NCBI RefSeq assembly: GCF_002251855.1
Contig: NZ_NOXW01000021.1
Location: 310,001 to 374,000, forward strand
Direction of reading: 5' to 3'
DNA length: 64,000 bases
From: Rhodoferax sp. TH121
GTDB lineage: Bacteria; Pseudomonadota; Gammaproteobacteria; Burkholderiales; Burkholderiaceae_C
Shown here: piece by piece, positions 1 through 8,762 of the stretch
Layout of the letters: each line of letters begins with the position of its first letter
Numbering within the stretch: position 1 is the stretch's first letter
The notes under the pieces: model-generated
The model's input: the letters and a program-made list of their open reading frames with translations, nothing else
Told to the model about the DNA's origin: nothing
The model's database searches: none
Made by a program: the position numbers and the translations under genes

Positions 1-438
1 TTGACTGCTCTCGCCTTGCTGGTGCTTTCGCTGCCGTTGTGGTTTGTGCCCCCGCTGGTATTGGTCTTGCCGCCACTGATTTGGGGCTGGCTCACCTACC
101 GAGTGCTGGCGTTTGACGCCTTGGCAGACCATGCGACGACCGAAGAGCGCCACATCCTGATGCGCCGCCACCGTTGGTGGCTGTTGGGCATGGGCATTTT
201 TACCGGCTACTTGGGCGCGGCACCCAGCCTGGTGTGGTCGGTGGGCTTTGTGGCCGTGGCCTTGGCGCCGGTGCTGGTGCCCTTGTCGATCTGGCTGTAC
301 ACGCTGATATTTGCGTTTTCTTCGCTGTGGTTCACCCACTACTGTTTGGCTGCCTTGCAGCAGCTGCGCCGAGAGACTGCGGCAGCAGCGCTGGAACCCG
401 TGCCAAGCCCCGCTGAACAGGCTTTGGAGGTGTTATGA
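1..438 (+). CDS. EI24/CysZ-like membrane protein, 5' partial
   Basis: This is the C-terminal 145 residues of an integral membrane protein; the reading frame is open at the window edge, so the true start lies upstream. It has hydrophobic segments at about residues 1-28, 58-100 and 95-115, with the polar stretch HATTEERHILMRRHR between the first two. The layout matches the EI24 (etoposide-induced 2.4/CysZ-like) family, which in Comamonadaceae commonly sits next to a CinA-type molybdopterin-binding gene as it does here. The stop TGA overlaps the next ATG (ATGA), which suggests translational coupling. Family assignment is by resemblance; the substrate, if any, is unknown. Confidence 0.6.
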   Translation: MTALALLVLSLPLWFVPPLVLVLPPLIWGWLTYRVLAFDALADHATTEERHILMRRHRWWLLGMGIFTGYLGAAPSLVWSVGFVAVALAPVLVPLSIWLYTLIFAFSSLWFTHYCLAALQQLRRETAAAALEPVPSPAEQALEVL

Positions 439-1241
439 ATTTTGGTCTGATCATCATTGGTGACGAAATTCTCTCGGGCAAGCGGGCCGACAAACACCTG
501 ACCAAAGCAATTGAGCTGCTCTCGTGCCGTGGCCTGTCAGTCGCTTATGCCGACTATGTGGGCGACGACCCAGAACGCATCACCCAGACCTTGCAGCGCG
601 CGTTGGAATCGGGTGACGTGGTTTTTTCATTCGGTGGCATTGGCGCTACGCCAGACGACCACACGCGCCAGTGCGCGGGACGGGCGTTGGGCCTGCCGCT
701 GGTGTTGCATCCGCAGGCCGAAGCCCTGATCCGTGAACGCATGCAGGATGTGGCCCGCGAGCAAGGCCAGCCCTACGAACCTGACCGTGCCGACAATGTG
801 CACCGGCTTAACATGGGCATGTTCCCCCAAGGCGCAGAGATCATCCCGAACCCCTACAACAAAATTCCCGGCTTTAGCTGTGCCGGGGCACGTGGGGGGC
901 ACATCCACTTTGTACCTGGCTTTCCGGTCATGGCCTGGCCCATGGTGGAGTGGGTGCTGGACACCAAATACTCGCACTTCTTTGTTCAGCAGGCGCACCA
1001 GGAGCGATCCGTGATCGTCTTTGGTGCCATGGAGTCGGCGCTCACGCCGCTCATGGAAACCTTGGAACGCGAACATGCAATCAAAGTGTTCAGCTTGCCC
1101 AGCGTCGACCATCCAGAGTGGGGGCGCCATATTGAACTGGGCGTCAAGGGAGCGCCTGCTGCTGTGGAGTCGGCCTTTTCCGAACTCCATGCCGCCTTGC
1201 GCGCCATGGGGTTGTCGCTGGGCCCCGAATTGGTGCGTTGA
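435..1241 (+). CDS. Molybdopterin-binding (CinA N-terminal/MoaB-like) protein
   Basis: A 268-residue protein with the MoCF_biosynth (MoaB/MogA/CinA-N) fold. The family motif FGGIGATPDDHT lies at residues 66-77, and the N-terminal IIGDEILSGKRAD is typical of the family. It lacks the C-terminal amidase domain of full-length CinA, so it is the short stand-alone form. Members bind molybdopterin-like or nucleotide-sugar ligands; the exact reaction cannot be told from sequence. The start ATG overlaps the stop of the upstream EI24 gene, so the two are probably one operon. The gene ends 20 bp before NtrC-like sites upstream of glnA. Confidence 0.85.
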   Translation: MNFGLIIIGDEILSGKRADKHLTKAIELLSCRGLSVAYADYVGDDPERITQTLQRALESGDVVFSFGGIGATPDDHTRQCAGRALGLPLVLHPQAEALIRERMQDVAREQGQPYEPDRADNVHRLNMGMFPQGAEIIPNPYNKIPGFSCAGARGGHIHFVPGFPVMAWPMVEWVLDTKYSHFFVQQAHQERSVIVFGAMESALTPLMETLEREHAIKVFSLPSVDHPEWGRHIELGVKGAPAAVESAFSELHAALRAMGLSLGPELVR

Positions 1242-1260
1242 TGGCGAGGCACGTGTTTGG

Positions 1261-1290
1261 TGCGCCTTTTGTGCGCACCAAAATTGTGCG
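1261..1290 (+). promoter_or_regulatory. Candidate NtrC binding dyads upstream of glnA
   Basis: Two overlapping dyads are visible. CGCACCAAAATTGTGCG at 1274-1290 has GCAC/GTGC arms separated by 7 bp and matches the known NtrC pattern TGCACC-N5-GGTGCA closely. TGCGCCTTTTGTGCGCA at 1261-1277 is a weaker match. Their centres lie roughly 120-140 bp upstream of the sigma-54 -24 element, a usual enhancer distance. The family consensus is established knowledge; function here is inferred. Confidence 0.6.
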
Positions 1291-1402
1291 CAAATGCGGG
1301 GCGCAATCGTCAGCAAGGTGCTTCTTTCCGGTGCGCCGCCGAAAATCGCGACTTCTCAAGGCAAAATAAGGTCGTTTGCCTAATTGCCGGGGCTGTGGTC
1401 TT

Positions 1403-1418
1403 TGGCACAAAAGCTGCA
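1403..1418 (+). promoter_or_regulatory. Sigma-54 (-24/-12) promoter of glnA
   Basis: TGGCACAAAAGCTGCA has GG at 1404-1405 and GC at 1416-1417 with exactly 10 bp between them, as RpoN promoters require. Predicted transcription starts near 1428-1430, about 37 bp before the glnA ATG. The adjacent NtrC-like dyads and the ntrBC genes downstream support it. Confidence 0.75.
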
Positions 1419-1465
1419 TTGTGGGCAGGGCAATTCTTTTTACAACCGTGCAACAGGAGTATTTG

Positions 1466-2881
1466 ATGGCCAAGACCGTCGCAGACGTGATGAAGATGGT
1501 GAAAGAGAACGAAGTCAAGTTTGTTGACTTCCGTTTCACCGATACCCGCGGCAAGCAGCAGCACACCACCGTGCCTGTTTCGCATTTTGACGAAGACAAG
1601 TTCACTTCCGGCCACGCATTCGACGGTTCTTCCATCGCTGGCTGGAAAGGCATTGAAGCGTCGGACATGTTGCTCATGCCCGATCCCAATACCGCCAACA
1701 TTGACCCCTTCTTCGAAGAAACCACCATCATCATGAATTGCGATGTGGTGGAGCCATCGGACGGCAAGGCCTACGACCGTGATCCCCGTTCCATCGCCAA
1801 GCGCGCAGAAGCCTACCTGAAGGCGTCCGGCATCGGCGATGCGGCCTATTTTGGTCCCGAGCCAGAGTTCTTCATCTTCGACGGCATCCGTTGGAGCACC
1901 GATCCCCAGAACACCTTCTACGAAGTGGAAGAGTACGAAGCCCCCTGGAACACCGGAGCCAAGCTCGAAGGCGGCAACCGCGGTCACCGTCCCACCACCA
2001 AGGGCGGCTACTTCCCCGTTCCTCCCGTTGACAGCACGCAAGACATGCGCGCCGAAATGTCCCTGATTCTCGAATCCCTGGGCATCCCGGTTGAAGTGTT
2101 CCACCACGAAGTGGCGGGCGCTGGCCAGAACGAAATCGGCACCAAGTTCTCCACTTTGGTTGAGCGCGCTGACTGGACCATGCTGCAAAAGTACGTGGTA
2201 CACAACGTGGCCAACGCCTACGGCAAAACTGCCACCTTCATGCCCAAGCCTTACCACGGTGACAACGGTTCCGGCATGCACGTGCACCAGTCCGTGTGGA
2301 AAGACGGCAAAAACCTGTTCGCCGGTGACGGCTATGCCGGTTTGTCTGACTTCGCGCTGTACTACATCGGCGGCATCATCAAGCACGCACGTGCCCTGAA
2401 CGCCATCACCAACCCTGGCACCAACAGCTATAAGCGCCTGGTTCCTCACTTTGAAGCTCCGGTCAAGTTGGCGTACTCTGCCAAGAATCGTTCCGCTTCC
2501 ATCCGTATTCCTTTCGTGGCAAACCCCAAGGGCCGTCGCGTGGAAGCACGTTTCCCCGATCCACTGATGAACCCATACCTCGGCTTCGCTGCCTTGTTGA
2601 TGGCGGGTCTGGACGGCGTGGAAAACAAGATCCATCCCGGCGAAGCCGCCACCAAGGACCTCTACCATCTGCCACCCGAGGAAGATGCAAAGGTGCCAAC
2701 CGTGTGCCACAGCTTGGATCAAGCCTTGGAGCACCTGGACAAGGACCGCGCGTTCCTGACCAAGGGTGGTGTGTTCACTGACTCGATGATCGATGCTTAC
2801 ATCGACCTGAAGATGCAAGAAGTGACACGCTACCGCATGTCTGTGCACCCTGTCGAATACGACATGTACTACTCCCTGTAA
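1466..2881 (+). CDS. glnA: Glutamine synthetase, type I
   Basis: Catalyses ATP-dependent ammonia assimilation into glutamate to give glutamine, in the cytoplasm, as a dodecamer. The 471-residue length is that of GSI-beta enzymes. Visible features are the beta-grasp start ([14 protein letters not shown]), the substrate-binding stretch [13 protein letters not shown], the ATP-site region [10 protein letters not shown], and the adenylylation region [11 protein letters not shown] near residue 400, whose Tyr is the expected GlnE target. The ATG at 1466 is chosen because it is preceded by CAGGAG and gives the standard N-terminus; a 30-residue extension to 1376 would overlap the sigma-54 promoter. 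A strong terminator follows. Regulation by NtrC/RpoN is likely from the upstream sites. Confidence 0.98.
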   Translation: MAKTVADVMKMVKENEVKFVDFRFTDTRGKQQHTTVPVSHFDEDKFTSGHAFDGSSIAGWKGIEASDMLLMPDPNTANIDPFFEETTIIMNCDVVEPSDGKAYDRDPRSIAKRAEAYLKASGIGDAAYFGPEPEFFIFDGIRWSTDPQNTFYEVEEYEAPWNTGAKLEGGNRGHRPTTKGGYFPVPPVDSTQDMRAEMSLILESLGIPVEVFHHEVAGAGQNEIGTKFSTLVERADWTMLQKYVVHNVANAYGKTATFMPKPYHGDNGSGMHVHQSVWKDGKNLFAGDGYAGLSDFALYYIGGIIKHARALNAITNPGTNSYKRLVPHFEAPVKLAYSAKNRSASIRIPFVANPKGRRVEARFPDPLMNPYLGFAALLMAGLDGVENKIHPGEAATKDLYHLPPEEDAKVPTVCHSLDQALEHLDKDRAFLTKGGVFTDSMIDAYIDLKMQEVTRYRMSVHPVEYDMYYSL

Positions 2882-2916
2882 TCGCGGCTGCCTTACCGGC
2901 AGCGCTGCAGGCGAAA

Positions 2917-2943
2917 AGGACGGCGCAAGCCGTCCTTTTTTTT
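2917..2943 (+). terminator. Rho-independent terminator after glnA
   Basis: GGACGGC-gcaa-GCCGTCC forms a perfect 7-bp stem at 2919-2936 followed by eight T residues. It separates glnA from the downstream genes. A smaller hairpin, GCTGCC...GGCAGC, lies just before it at 2887-2903. Confidence 0.9.
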
Positions 2944-3065
2944 GCAAACAAAGTGACACAGATTCCGGTCCAATCCGCATGGATACTCGGTCACTTTCTT
3001 TGTTTTTGGGCACTTTTTGGCGCATACTGAATCCAGCGCTCAGGCCTTGATAGCGCGGACACTGC

Positions 3066-3587
3066 ATGAAAACCACCTTTTTGATTTCTTGGATGACCTT
3101 GGCGTGTGCGACCACTGCGGTGGCGCAGGACCGCATTTACCGTTGTGGCAACGAGTACACCAACACCGTTACCGAAGCGCAGGCCAAGAATTGCAAGCTC
3201 GTATCCGGGGGCAATGTGACCGTGGTGCAGTCTGCCAAGCCCGCCGCCAACACTGGGGCCAAGGTTGCTTCCAGTGGCGGTAGCAGTGCCAGTGCGCCAG
3301 CGCCGCGGGTGGACTCCGCCGACCAGCGCGCCAAAGACTCCGATGCCCGCCTGATTCTGGAATCCGAACTCAAAAAGGCCGAGGCTCGCCAGATTGAGCT
3401 CGTCAAGGAATACAACAACGGCGAGCCTGAAAAGCTCGGACCCGAAACCCGCAATCACCAGAAATACCTGGACCGGGTGGCCGAACTCAAGGCAGCCATT
3501 GCCCGCAACGAGAGTGACATTGCGGGCATTCGTCGCGAACTGGGGCGTGTGCCTGCATCCAATGCGCCGCTGGCCTCCATGAAGTAA
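3066..3587 (+). CDS. Exported hypothetical protein between glnA and ntrB
   Basis: A 173-residue protein with an N-terminal signal peptide (cleavage expected after ATTAVAQ near residue 21). A short Cys-containing segment follows (IYRCGNEYTN, then AKNCKLV), resembling the start of DUF4124-type proteins. Next come a Ser/Ala/Pro linker and a charged alpha-helical, probably coiled-coil C-terminus (about residues 95-160, rich in E, K, R and L). A periplasmic location is inferred. It lies 22 bp upstream of the ntrB start, on the same strand and behind the glnA terminator, so it may share a transcript with ntrBC. No specific function is recognised. The alternative GTG/ATG starts upstream would destroy the signal peptide. 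Confidence 0.7.
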   Translation: MKTTFLISWMTLACATTAVAQDRIYRCGNEYTNTVTEAQAKNCKLVSGGNVTVVQSAKPAANTGAKVASSGGSSASAPAPRVDSADQRAKDSDARLILESELKKAEARQIELVKEYNNGEPEKLGPETRNHQKYLDRVAELKAAIARNESDIAGIRRELGRVPASNAPLASMK

Positions 3588-3609
3588 GTTTTCTGCTGCA
3601 CCATTTTCT

Positions 3610-4704
3610 GTGCAGCGCTCTCATATCCGCGCCGTGAATCGACCTGAACTCGTACCCGAGCACTTTGCCTGTTTTGACTTGCTGGCCACTCTGGTAGCCG
3701 TGGTACACGCAGATGCCAATGTGTTGTTTTCCAATGCCGCCCTGGAGGACGCCTTGGGCACCTCGCGGCGCATGTTGCTGGGTTCCAACTTTGCTGAGTT
3801 TTTCACGGAGCCCGCATCCTTGCAGAGTGCGCTGGAAGGCGCTTCAGAAAATGCGTTTGCCGCACTGCGTTACGACGCCTGGCTCAAGCGAACAGCCCAC
3901 GAGCCCATGCCCGTGCATGTGATCGTGACCCGCACCGAGCAGTCGGAAGACATCATCATCGAGATGGTGCCGCTAGAACAGCAGGCCCGCCAAGACCGCG
4001 AGGAACGTCTTGCCGAGCAGGCACAGACCAACAAAGAACTGATCCGCAACCTGGCGCACGAGATCAAGAACCCGCTGGGTGGCATTCGGGGGGCGGCGCA
4101 GCTGCTCGAGATGGAGATGGAGTCGCCGGAGCTGACCGAGTACACGCAGGTCATCATTCACGAGGCGGACCGCCTGCAAAGCCTGGTGGACCGCCTGCTG
4201 GCGCCACACCGTCGTCCGCACCTTGTGGGCGATGTGAATATCCACGAAGTGTGTGAGCGGGTGCGCTCGCTCATCCTTGCCGAATTCCCGCGCGGCCTGC
4301 GTGTGGTTCGCGACTACGACACCTCCATCCCCGAGTTTCGTGGTGACCGCGAGCAACTCATTCAAACGGTGCTGAATATCGCGCACAACGCGTGCCAGGC
4401 GCTCTCCGAACGCATCGCTGCGGGGGACGCCAACCTCACATTCCGTACCCGTGTCGCGCGTCAGGTCACGTTCGGCAAGCAGCGTTATCGGTTGGCATTG
4501 GAATTGCATGTAATCGATAACGGACCTGGCGTGCCAGATTCGATCAGAGACCGCATTTTTTACCCGCTGGTGTCGGGCAGGGAAGGTGGTTCGGGGCTGG
4601 GGCTGACATTGGCGCAAACCTTTGTTCAACAACACCACGGCCTGATTGAAGTCGATAGCGTGCCGGGCCGAACGGACTTCAAGATTCTGATTCCGTTACC
4701 GTAA
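3610..4704 (+). CDS. ntrB: Nitrogen regulation sensor histidine kinase NtrB
   Basis: Phosphorylates or dephosphorylates NtrC according to nitrogen status, usually under PII control, in the cytoplasm. A PAS-type sensory domain spans about residues 20-125. The HisKA H-box NLAHEIKNP follows with His150, then an N-box (LNIAHNACQAL) and ATP-binding G-boxes (DNGPGVPD, GGSGLGLTLA). There are no membrane segments, as in NtrB and unlike most sensor kinases. Length (364) is normal. The GTG at 3610 is used; an in-frame GTG at 3634 (starting MNRPEL) is equally possible. ntrC begins 29 bp downstream. Confidence 0.95.
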   Translation: MQRSHIRAVNRPELVPEHFACFDLLATLVAVVHADANVLFSNAALEDALGTSRRMLLGSNFAEFFTEPASLQSALEGASENAFAALRYDAWLKRTAHEPMPVHVIVTRTEQSEDIIIEMVPLEQQARQDREERLAEQAQTNKELIRNLAHEIKNPLGGIRGAAQLLEMEMESPELTEYTQVIIHEADRLQSLVDRLLAPHRRPHLVGDVNIHEVCERVRSLILAEFPRGLRVVRDYDTSIPEFRGDREQLIQTVLNIAHNACQALSERIAAGDANLTFRTRVARQVTFGKQRYRLALELHVIDNGPGVPDSIRDRIFYPLVSGREGGSGLGLTLAQTFVQQHHGLIEVDSVPGRTDFKILIPLP

Positions 4705-4732
4705 TAGCCAATGATTAAGGGTGCGCCACAAC

Positions 4733-6277
4733 ATGAAGCCGATTTGGATCGTAGATGATGACCAGTCCATCCGCTTCGTGCTGGAGAAGGCGCTGCTGCG
4801 CGAGCATTTGCCTACGCGCAGCTTTTCCAATCCACGCGATGTACTGAGTGCCTTGGCCACGGCCGCGGACGATGAAGGCCCGCAGATTCTGGTCAGCGAC
4901 ATTCGCATGCCCGGCGGTTCGGGTCTGGACCTGCTCGACAAGGTCAAAGCCAAACACCCTGGGCTGCCCGTCATCATCATGACGGCGTTCTCGGACCTGG
5001 ACAGCGCCGTGAGCGCCTTCCAAGGTGGAGCTTTTGAGTATTTGCCCAAGCCTTTTGATTTGCCCAAGGCGGTCGAGCTGATCCGCCGTGCGGTGGAAGA
5101 AAGCCAGCGCGAAGAGGTGAGCGAGGAGCGCATGGCCGAGTCGCCCGAAATGCTGGGCCAGGCACCCGCCATGCAGGACGTCTTCCGCGCCATTGGCCGC
5201 CTGAGCCAGAGCAATGTCACGGTGATGATCACCGGCGAATCGGGTTCCGGCAAGGAGCTGGTGGCCCGCGCGTTGCACAAGCATTCCCCACGTGCCGATG
5301 GCCCGTTTGTGGCCATCAATACCGCCGCCATTCCCAAAGATCTGTTGGAGAGCGAACTGTTCGGCCATGAACGCGGTGCCTTCACGGGTGCGCAAACCAT
5401 GCGCCGTGGCCGCTTCGAGCAGGCCGATGGTGGCACGCTGTTTTTGGATGAAATTGGTGACATGCCGTTCGAGCTGCAAACGCGTTTGCTGCGCGTCTTG
5501 AGCGACGGGCACTTCTACCGCGTCGGCGGCCACAGTGCGGTTAAATCCAATGTGCGCGTGATTGCCGCCACCCACCAGGATCTGGAGCAGCGGGTCAAGG
5601 ATGGCGTGTTCCGCGAGGACTTATTCCACCGCTTGAACGTTATCCGCTTGCGCCTGCCAGCGCTGCGCGAGCGCAAGGAAGACGTGGCCATGCTCACGCG
5701 CCATTTCCTGCAGCAAAGTGCCAAGCAGCTGGGCGTGGAGCCCAAGCGCATCTCGGACGCGGCGCTGGCTTGGCTGGAAGGCTTTGGCTTTCCGGGCAAT
5801 GTGCGTCAGCTGGAAAACATCTGCCACTGGCTCACGGTGATGGCGCCAGCGCAGGTTATTGAGCGTAAGGACTTGCCGCCCGAGGTCAGCCTGGGGCGCT
5901 CGGAAACTGGCGAGCCTTTGCAAACCAAACCTGTGCTCACCGCCGCGCCAGAAGCGCAGCTCAAGGACGTTCCGCAAGACCCCCACACTCACGGCCACCC
6001 GGCAGGGGAGGCGGAAGACCTGTCGCATGTGCTGGCCCGTGCCGCCGCAGCGCACGGCCCGTTGGAAGGCTGGGAGGCTGAGCTGGAAACTGAGGCCGTG
6101 GCCCTGCTGGGCGCCGGCCAGCCCGAGGTGTGGGACACGCTGACGCGCCGCTTCGAGTCGCGCCTGATTTTGGCGGCACTGGCCAACACCAAGGGCCGCC
6201 GCATCGAGGCAGCGCACAAGCTGGGCATTGGGCGCAATACCATCACCCGCAAGATCCAGGAGCTGGGCTTAGAGTAA
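4733..6277 (+). CDS. ntrC: Nitrogen regulation response regulator NtrC
   Basis: Sigma-54-dependent activator of nitrogen-assimilation genes. The receiver domain spans residues 1-120, with the phosphoacceptor Asp56 in VSDIRMPGGSG and Lys in YLPKPF. The AAA+ domain has Walker A GESGSGKE at 168-175, the sigma-54 contact loop GAFTGAQ and Walker B region LFLDEIGDMP. The C-terminal Fis-type HTH includes GRRIEAAHKLGIGRNTITRK. An extra, low-complexity linker of about 80 residues rich in Pro, Ala and Glu separates AAA+ from the HTH. The ATG at 4733 gives the standard start MKPIWIVDDD; an upstream GTG at 4721 adds four residues. It likely acts on glnA at 1261-1418. Confidence 0.96.
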   Translation: MKPIWIVDDDQSIRFVLEKALLREHLPTRSFSNPRDVLSALATAADDEGPQILVSDIRMPGGSGLDLLDKVKAKHPGLPVIIMTAFSDLDSAVSAFQGGAFEYLPKPFDLPKAVELIRRAVEESQREEVSEERMAESPEMLGQAPAMQDVFRAIGRLSQSNVTVMITGESGSGKELVARALHKHSPRADGPFVAINTAAIPKDLLESELFGHERGAFTGAQTMRRGRFEQADGGTLFLDEIGDMPFELQTRLLRVLSDGHFYRVGGHSAVKSNVRVIAATHQDLEQRVKDGVFREDLFHRLNVIRLRLPALRERKEDVAMLTRHFLQQSAKQLGVEPKRISDAALAWLEGFGFPGNVRQLENICHWLTVMAPAQVIERKDLPPEVSLGRSETGEPLQTKPVLTAAPEAQLKDVPQDPHTHGHPAGEAEDLSHVLARAAAAHGPLEGWEAELETEAVALLGAGQPEVWDTLTRRFESRLILAALANTKGRRIEAAHKLGIGRNTITRKIQELGLE

Positions 6278-6313
6278 TTTTTAGTGCTTTAGGGCTCCAA
6301 AGCTCGTGAATGC

Positions 6314-6341
6314 TGCGCAAGCAGCTCCTGAAATCATAGCA
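6314..6341 (+). repeat. 28-nt dispersed repeat, copy 1
   Basis: Core tgcgcaagcagctcctgaaa then tcatagca. The upstream flank (GGGCTCC...) from about 6288 also resembles other copies. It lies between ntrC and the terminator. The hairpin arms are GCTCC and ATAGC, so pairing is broken in this copy. Confidence 0.8.
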
Positions 6342-6368
6342 AAAAGCCGACGCATGCGTCGGCTTTTT
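6341..6368. terminator. Bidirectional terminator between ntrC and xthA
   Basis: AAAAAGCCGACGCA at 6341-6354 is followed by its exact reverse complement to 6368, giving a 28-bp perfect palindrome with T-runs on both strands. It sits between convergent genes and abuts repeat copy 1. Confidence 0.9.
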
Positions 6369-6370
6369 GT

Positions 6371-7144
6371 TTATGCGGCCGGTGCTATCTCCACCACCAC
6401 CGGCGCGTGGTCGCTGGGGCGCTCGTTTTTGCGAGGTTGTTTGTCGATCTCGCAAGCCGTCACGCGGGGGCGCAGCGCCTCGCTCACCAGGATGTGGTCG
6501 ATGCGCAGGCCGCGGTTGCGCCGGAAGCCCGCGTCGCGGTAGTCCCACCAGCTGAAGCTTTTGGGCGGCTGTGCAAACAGTCGGTGGCTGTCGTGCAGGC
6601 CCAAGGCGATGAGGGCACGCAGGTGGTAGCGCTCTTCCTCGGTGCAGTGGATGCTCTCGAACAAGCCCTCGGGGTCCCACACATCGTCGTCGTCGAAGGT
6701 GATGTTGTAGTCGCCCATCAGCACCAGCTGCGGGTGGCGGGTCAGCTCGTCCTTCACCCAGCGGCGCAGCGCGGTGAGCCATTCCATCTTGTAGTCGAAC
6801 TTGTCGCTGCCGGGCTCCTGCCCGTTGGGAAAGTAGGCGCCAATCACCCGCACGCCGTCTACCGTGCCGGTGATCACGCGTGCCATCTCATCGTCAAAAC
6901 CGGGAATGTTTTTGAGTACTTCAGTGGCTGGAGTACGGCTCAGCAGGGCCACGCCGTTGTAGGTCTTTTGGCCGAACCACTGTGGGTGGTAGCCGATCGC
7001 CTCAAAGGCATCTGCGGGGAATTTGTCGTCGCTGAGCTTGAGTTCCTGCAGCGCCAGCACGTCGACCGGGTTGCTGGCCAGCCAGTCCAGTACCTGCGGC
7101 AGGCGCACGCCCAAAGAGTTCACATTCCAGGTGGCAAGTTTCAT
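6371..7144 (-). CDS. xthA: Exodeoxyribonuclease III
   Basis: An AP endonuclease/3'-exonuclease of base excision repair with the exonuclease-endonuclease-phosphatase fold; 257 residues. The N-terminus MKLATWNVNSLGVRLPQVL is typical. Catalytic motifs are LQELKL (metal-binding Glu), GAYFPNG, LMGDYNI (Asp/Asn), RIDHILVS and the terminal SDHAPV containing the Asp-His pair. The ATG at 7144 gives this standard start; a longer frame to 7324 adds 60 residues with no family resemblance. It is divergent from the zinc-ribbon gene and convergent with ntrC. Confidence 0.95.
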   Translation of the reverse strand: MKLATWNVNSLGVRLPQVLDWLASNPVDVLALQELKLSDDKFPADAFEAIGYHPQWFGQKTYNGVALLSRTPATEVLKNIPGFDDEMARVITGTVDGVRVIGAYFPNGQEPGSDKFDYKMEWLTALRRWVKDELTRHPQLVLMGDYNITFDDDDVWDPEGLFESIHCTEEERYHLRALIALGLHDSHRLFAQPPKSFSWWDYRDAGFRRNRGLRIDHILVSEALRPRVTACEIDKQPRKNERPSDHAPVVVEIAPAA

Positions 7145-7304
7145 GGCAGTTTGCAGGGTAGGGTGGGCAAAAAAGAGGCAGGGCAGTGCACCACGGGCCC
7201 AATGCCACAATGGACGCTCCTCATCCAGCGGCGAATTTTCGCACCTTGCCCATGCGGTGCTGGCCTGCTTAGAAAAATCTTCACATCGGCTTCCCCGCTG
7301 CTCC

Positions 7305-8246
7305 ATGCACACCGCCACTGCCACCTCTGCTCCGTGCCCCGCATGCCAGCAAGCGCTGCGCCATCTGGTGCTGGAGGGGCACTATGCCAAGTCAGTGGAG
7401 GTGGAGTTGTGCACGGCCTGCTATCTGGTGTGGTTCGATGCCTTTGAGTCGGTGCGGCTCTCGGGCCTGGGCTGGGTGCAGCTGCTGCGTGCCATGGTGC
7501 TGCAACCGGCGTCTCGCGCCGTATTACCGCCCAACATGGCCTGTGTGCGTTGTCGCAAGCCGCTTTCCGCTGTGCGCAACCAAACACGGTTTGGCCACAC
7601 GGCAGCCCTGGAGTGTGAGCAGGGCCACGGGCAACTGCAAACCTTCTCCTTGTTGCTGGCGGAACGCGGCCTGCTGCGCCAGGTGCTGCCCGCTGACCGA
7701 ACCAGTCTGGCCCAAGAGGGGCGGGCACTGCAGTGTCTGCAATGTGGCGCCGGGGAGCACGCCCCCCAAGCCAGTCTGTGTGCCTACTGCCAGAGCCCCC
7801 TGCGCATGGTGGATGTGCCGCGCCTGGCCTCCGCCTTGTTGGTGCGCCATGGCGATGTGCTGCAGCTGCCACCCGGTGCCAACCCCTTGGCCATGGCGTG
7901 CCGGGGTTGTGGCCACCCCCTGGACCCGACGACCGAGACCTCTTGCCCGCGCTGCGACCACGTGCTGGTGTGGGCCGACTGGACCAGTGTCCGGCCCCTG
8001 CTGGACGCGGTGGAGCCCTTGCTGCGTGCGCAACAGCCCCGACAAGCCAAGCCCTGGGGCAGACGCTTGCGGGAGCAGCAGGGCGACCACCGTGCCACCC
8101 AGTTCCACCGCTGGCTCCGGCACGCCAACCTGGTGTCACGGCATGACGATGGTGGGCAGCGTGGCCTGATGGGCCGCCTGCGTGATTGGCGCAATTGGCT
8201 GGGCCTGTTTGTGCTGGGCTTAGTTGGCTGGGGTTTCTTCAGGTAG
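7305..8246 (+). CDS. Zinc-ribbon membrane-anchored hypothetical protein
   Basis: A 313-residue protein with a series of Cys-x2-Cys knuckles: CPAC and CTAC near residues 10-36, CVRC near 80, CLQC and CAYC near 147-165, and CRGC and CPRC near 200-220. This suggests three or four zinc-ribbon units. A charged segment follows, then one C-terminal transmembrane helix (about WLGLFVLGLVGWGFF). The C-tail orientation with the ribbons cytoplasmic is inferred. No enzyme motif is visible and no specific function is recognised. The ATG at 7305 is the last in-frame start before the first knuckle; an ATG at 7143 adds 54 residues that look non-coding and overlap the xthA start region. Confidence 0.7.
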   Translation: MHTATATSAPCPACQQALRHLVLEGHYAKSVEVELCTACYLVWFDAFESVRLSGLGWVQLLRAMVLQPASRAVLPPNMACVRCRKPLSAVRNQTRFGHTAALECEQGHGQLQTFSLLLAERGLLRQVLPADRTSLAQEGRALQCLQCGAGEHAPQASLCAYCQSPLRMVDVPRLASALLVRHGDVLQLPPGANPLAMACRGCGHPLDPTTETSCPRCDHVLVWADWTSVRPLLDAVEPLLRAQQPRQAKPWGRRLREQQGDHRATQFHRWLRHANLVSRHDDGGQRGLMGRLRDWRNWLGLFVLGLVGWGFFR

Positions 8247-8286
8247 CGGTGTGGCCTTGTCGGAGGGCGCGGTCCCGGTGCCGCTC

Positions 8287-8601
8287 TCAGGGGCGGATGG
8301 CGATGTCGTTCTTGACCGCCCTCACGCCCTTGACACCCAAGGCCAGGCTTGCAGCCGTGGCTTTTTCTTCCGCGCTCTTGGCGAAGCCCGACAGCAGCAC
8401 CGTACCGTTGAGCGTTTCCACACTGATGGCTGCGGCATCTACCACCTTGTTTTCCACAAAGCGTGCTTTGACGGAGGCCGTGATGGCGGTGTCGTCCACG
8501 TAGGCGCCCACTGTGGATTGTCCGCGTTGCACGGCACAGCCGGTTGCGGTGAGGGTGAGCAGGGCGGCAAACGCCAAGGCCAGAAAGGTGCGAAAGTGCA
8601 T
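8287..8601 (-). CDS. BON-domain lipoprotein
   Basis: A 104-residue protein with a lipoprotein signal (hydrophobic stretch, then TLTATGC, Cys near residue 21) and one BON domain (about residues 35-103). The typical BON pattern is ITASVKARF...VETLNGTVLLSGFA...GVKGVRAVKNDI. BON proteins such as OsmY bind phospholipid or support envelope integrity in the periplasm. The ATG at 8601 gives the signal peptide; an upstream extension does not. It lies downstream of the histidine kinase gene on the same strand but separated by 180 bp, so it probably has its own promoter. A possible regulatory motif lies at 8763. Confidence 0.85.
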   Translation of the reverse strand: MHFRTFLALAFAALLTLTATGCAVQRGQSTVGAYVDDTAITASVKARFVENKVVDAAAISVETLNGTVLLSGFAKSAEEKATAASLALGVKGVRAVKNDIAIRP

Positions 8602-8762
8602 GGTGTGTCTCCAATCGGTAGTGAACAAAGTCCGCTGTGGCTTGGCCTCGGGTTGCCCCCAAAGCCGACGGTTTTGCGGCAGGGCTCCAGTGTTCATCCA
8701 AGCCGCACCGGTGCGAATCAGCAGGGTGGCCGTATGGGTGTGGGCGCAGAGCGCGCACGCGC

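Noticed and set aside
1256..1282. TTTGGTGCGC...GCGCACCAAA inverted repeat as a single operator
   Set aside because: Its arms run GGTGC...GCACC, opposite to the NtrC order. Two overlapping NtrC-like dyads in the same stretch explain it better.
1310..3136. Long minus-strand open frame of 608 residues opposite glnA
   Set aside because: Its sequence has no family resemblance and reads as the complement of glnA in a GC-rich genome; glnA is unambiguous.
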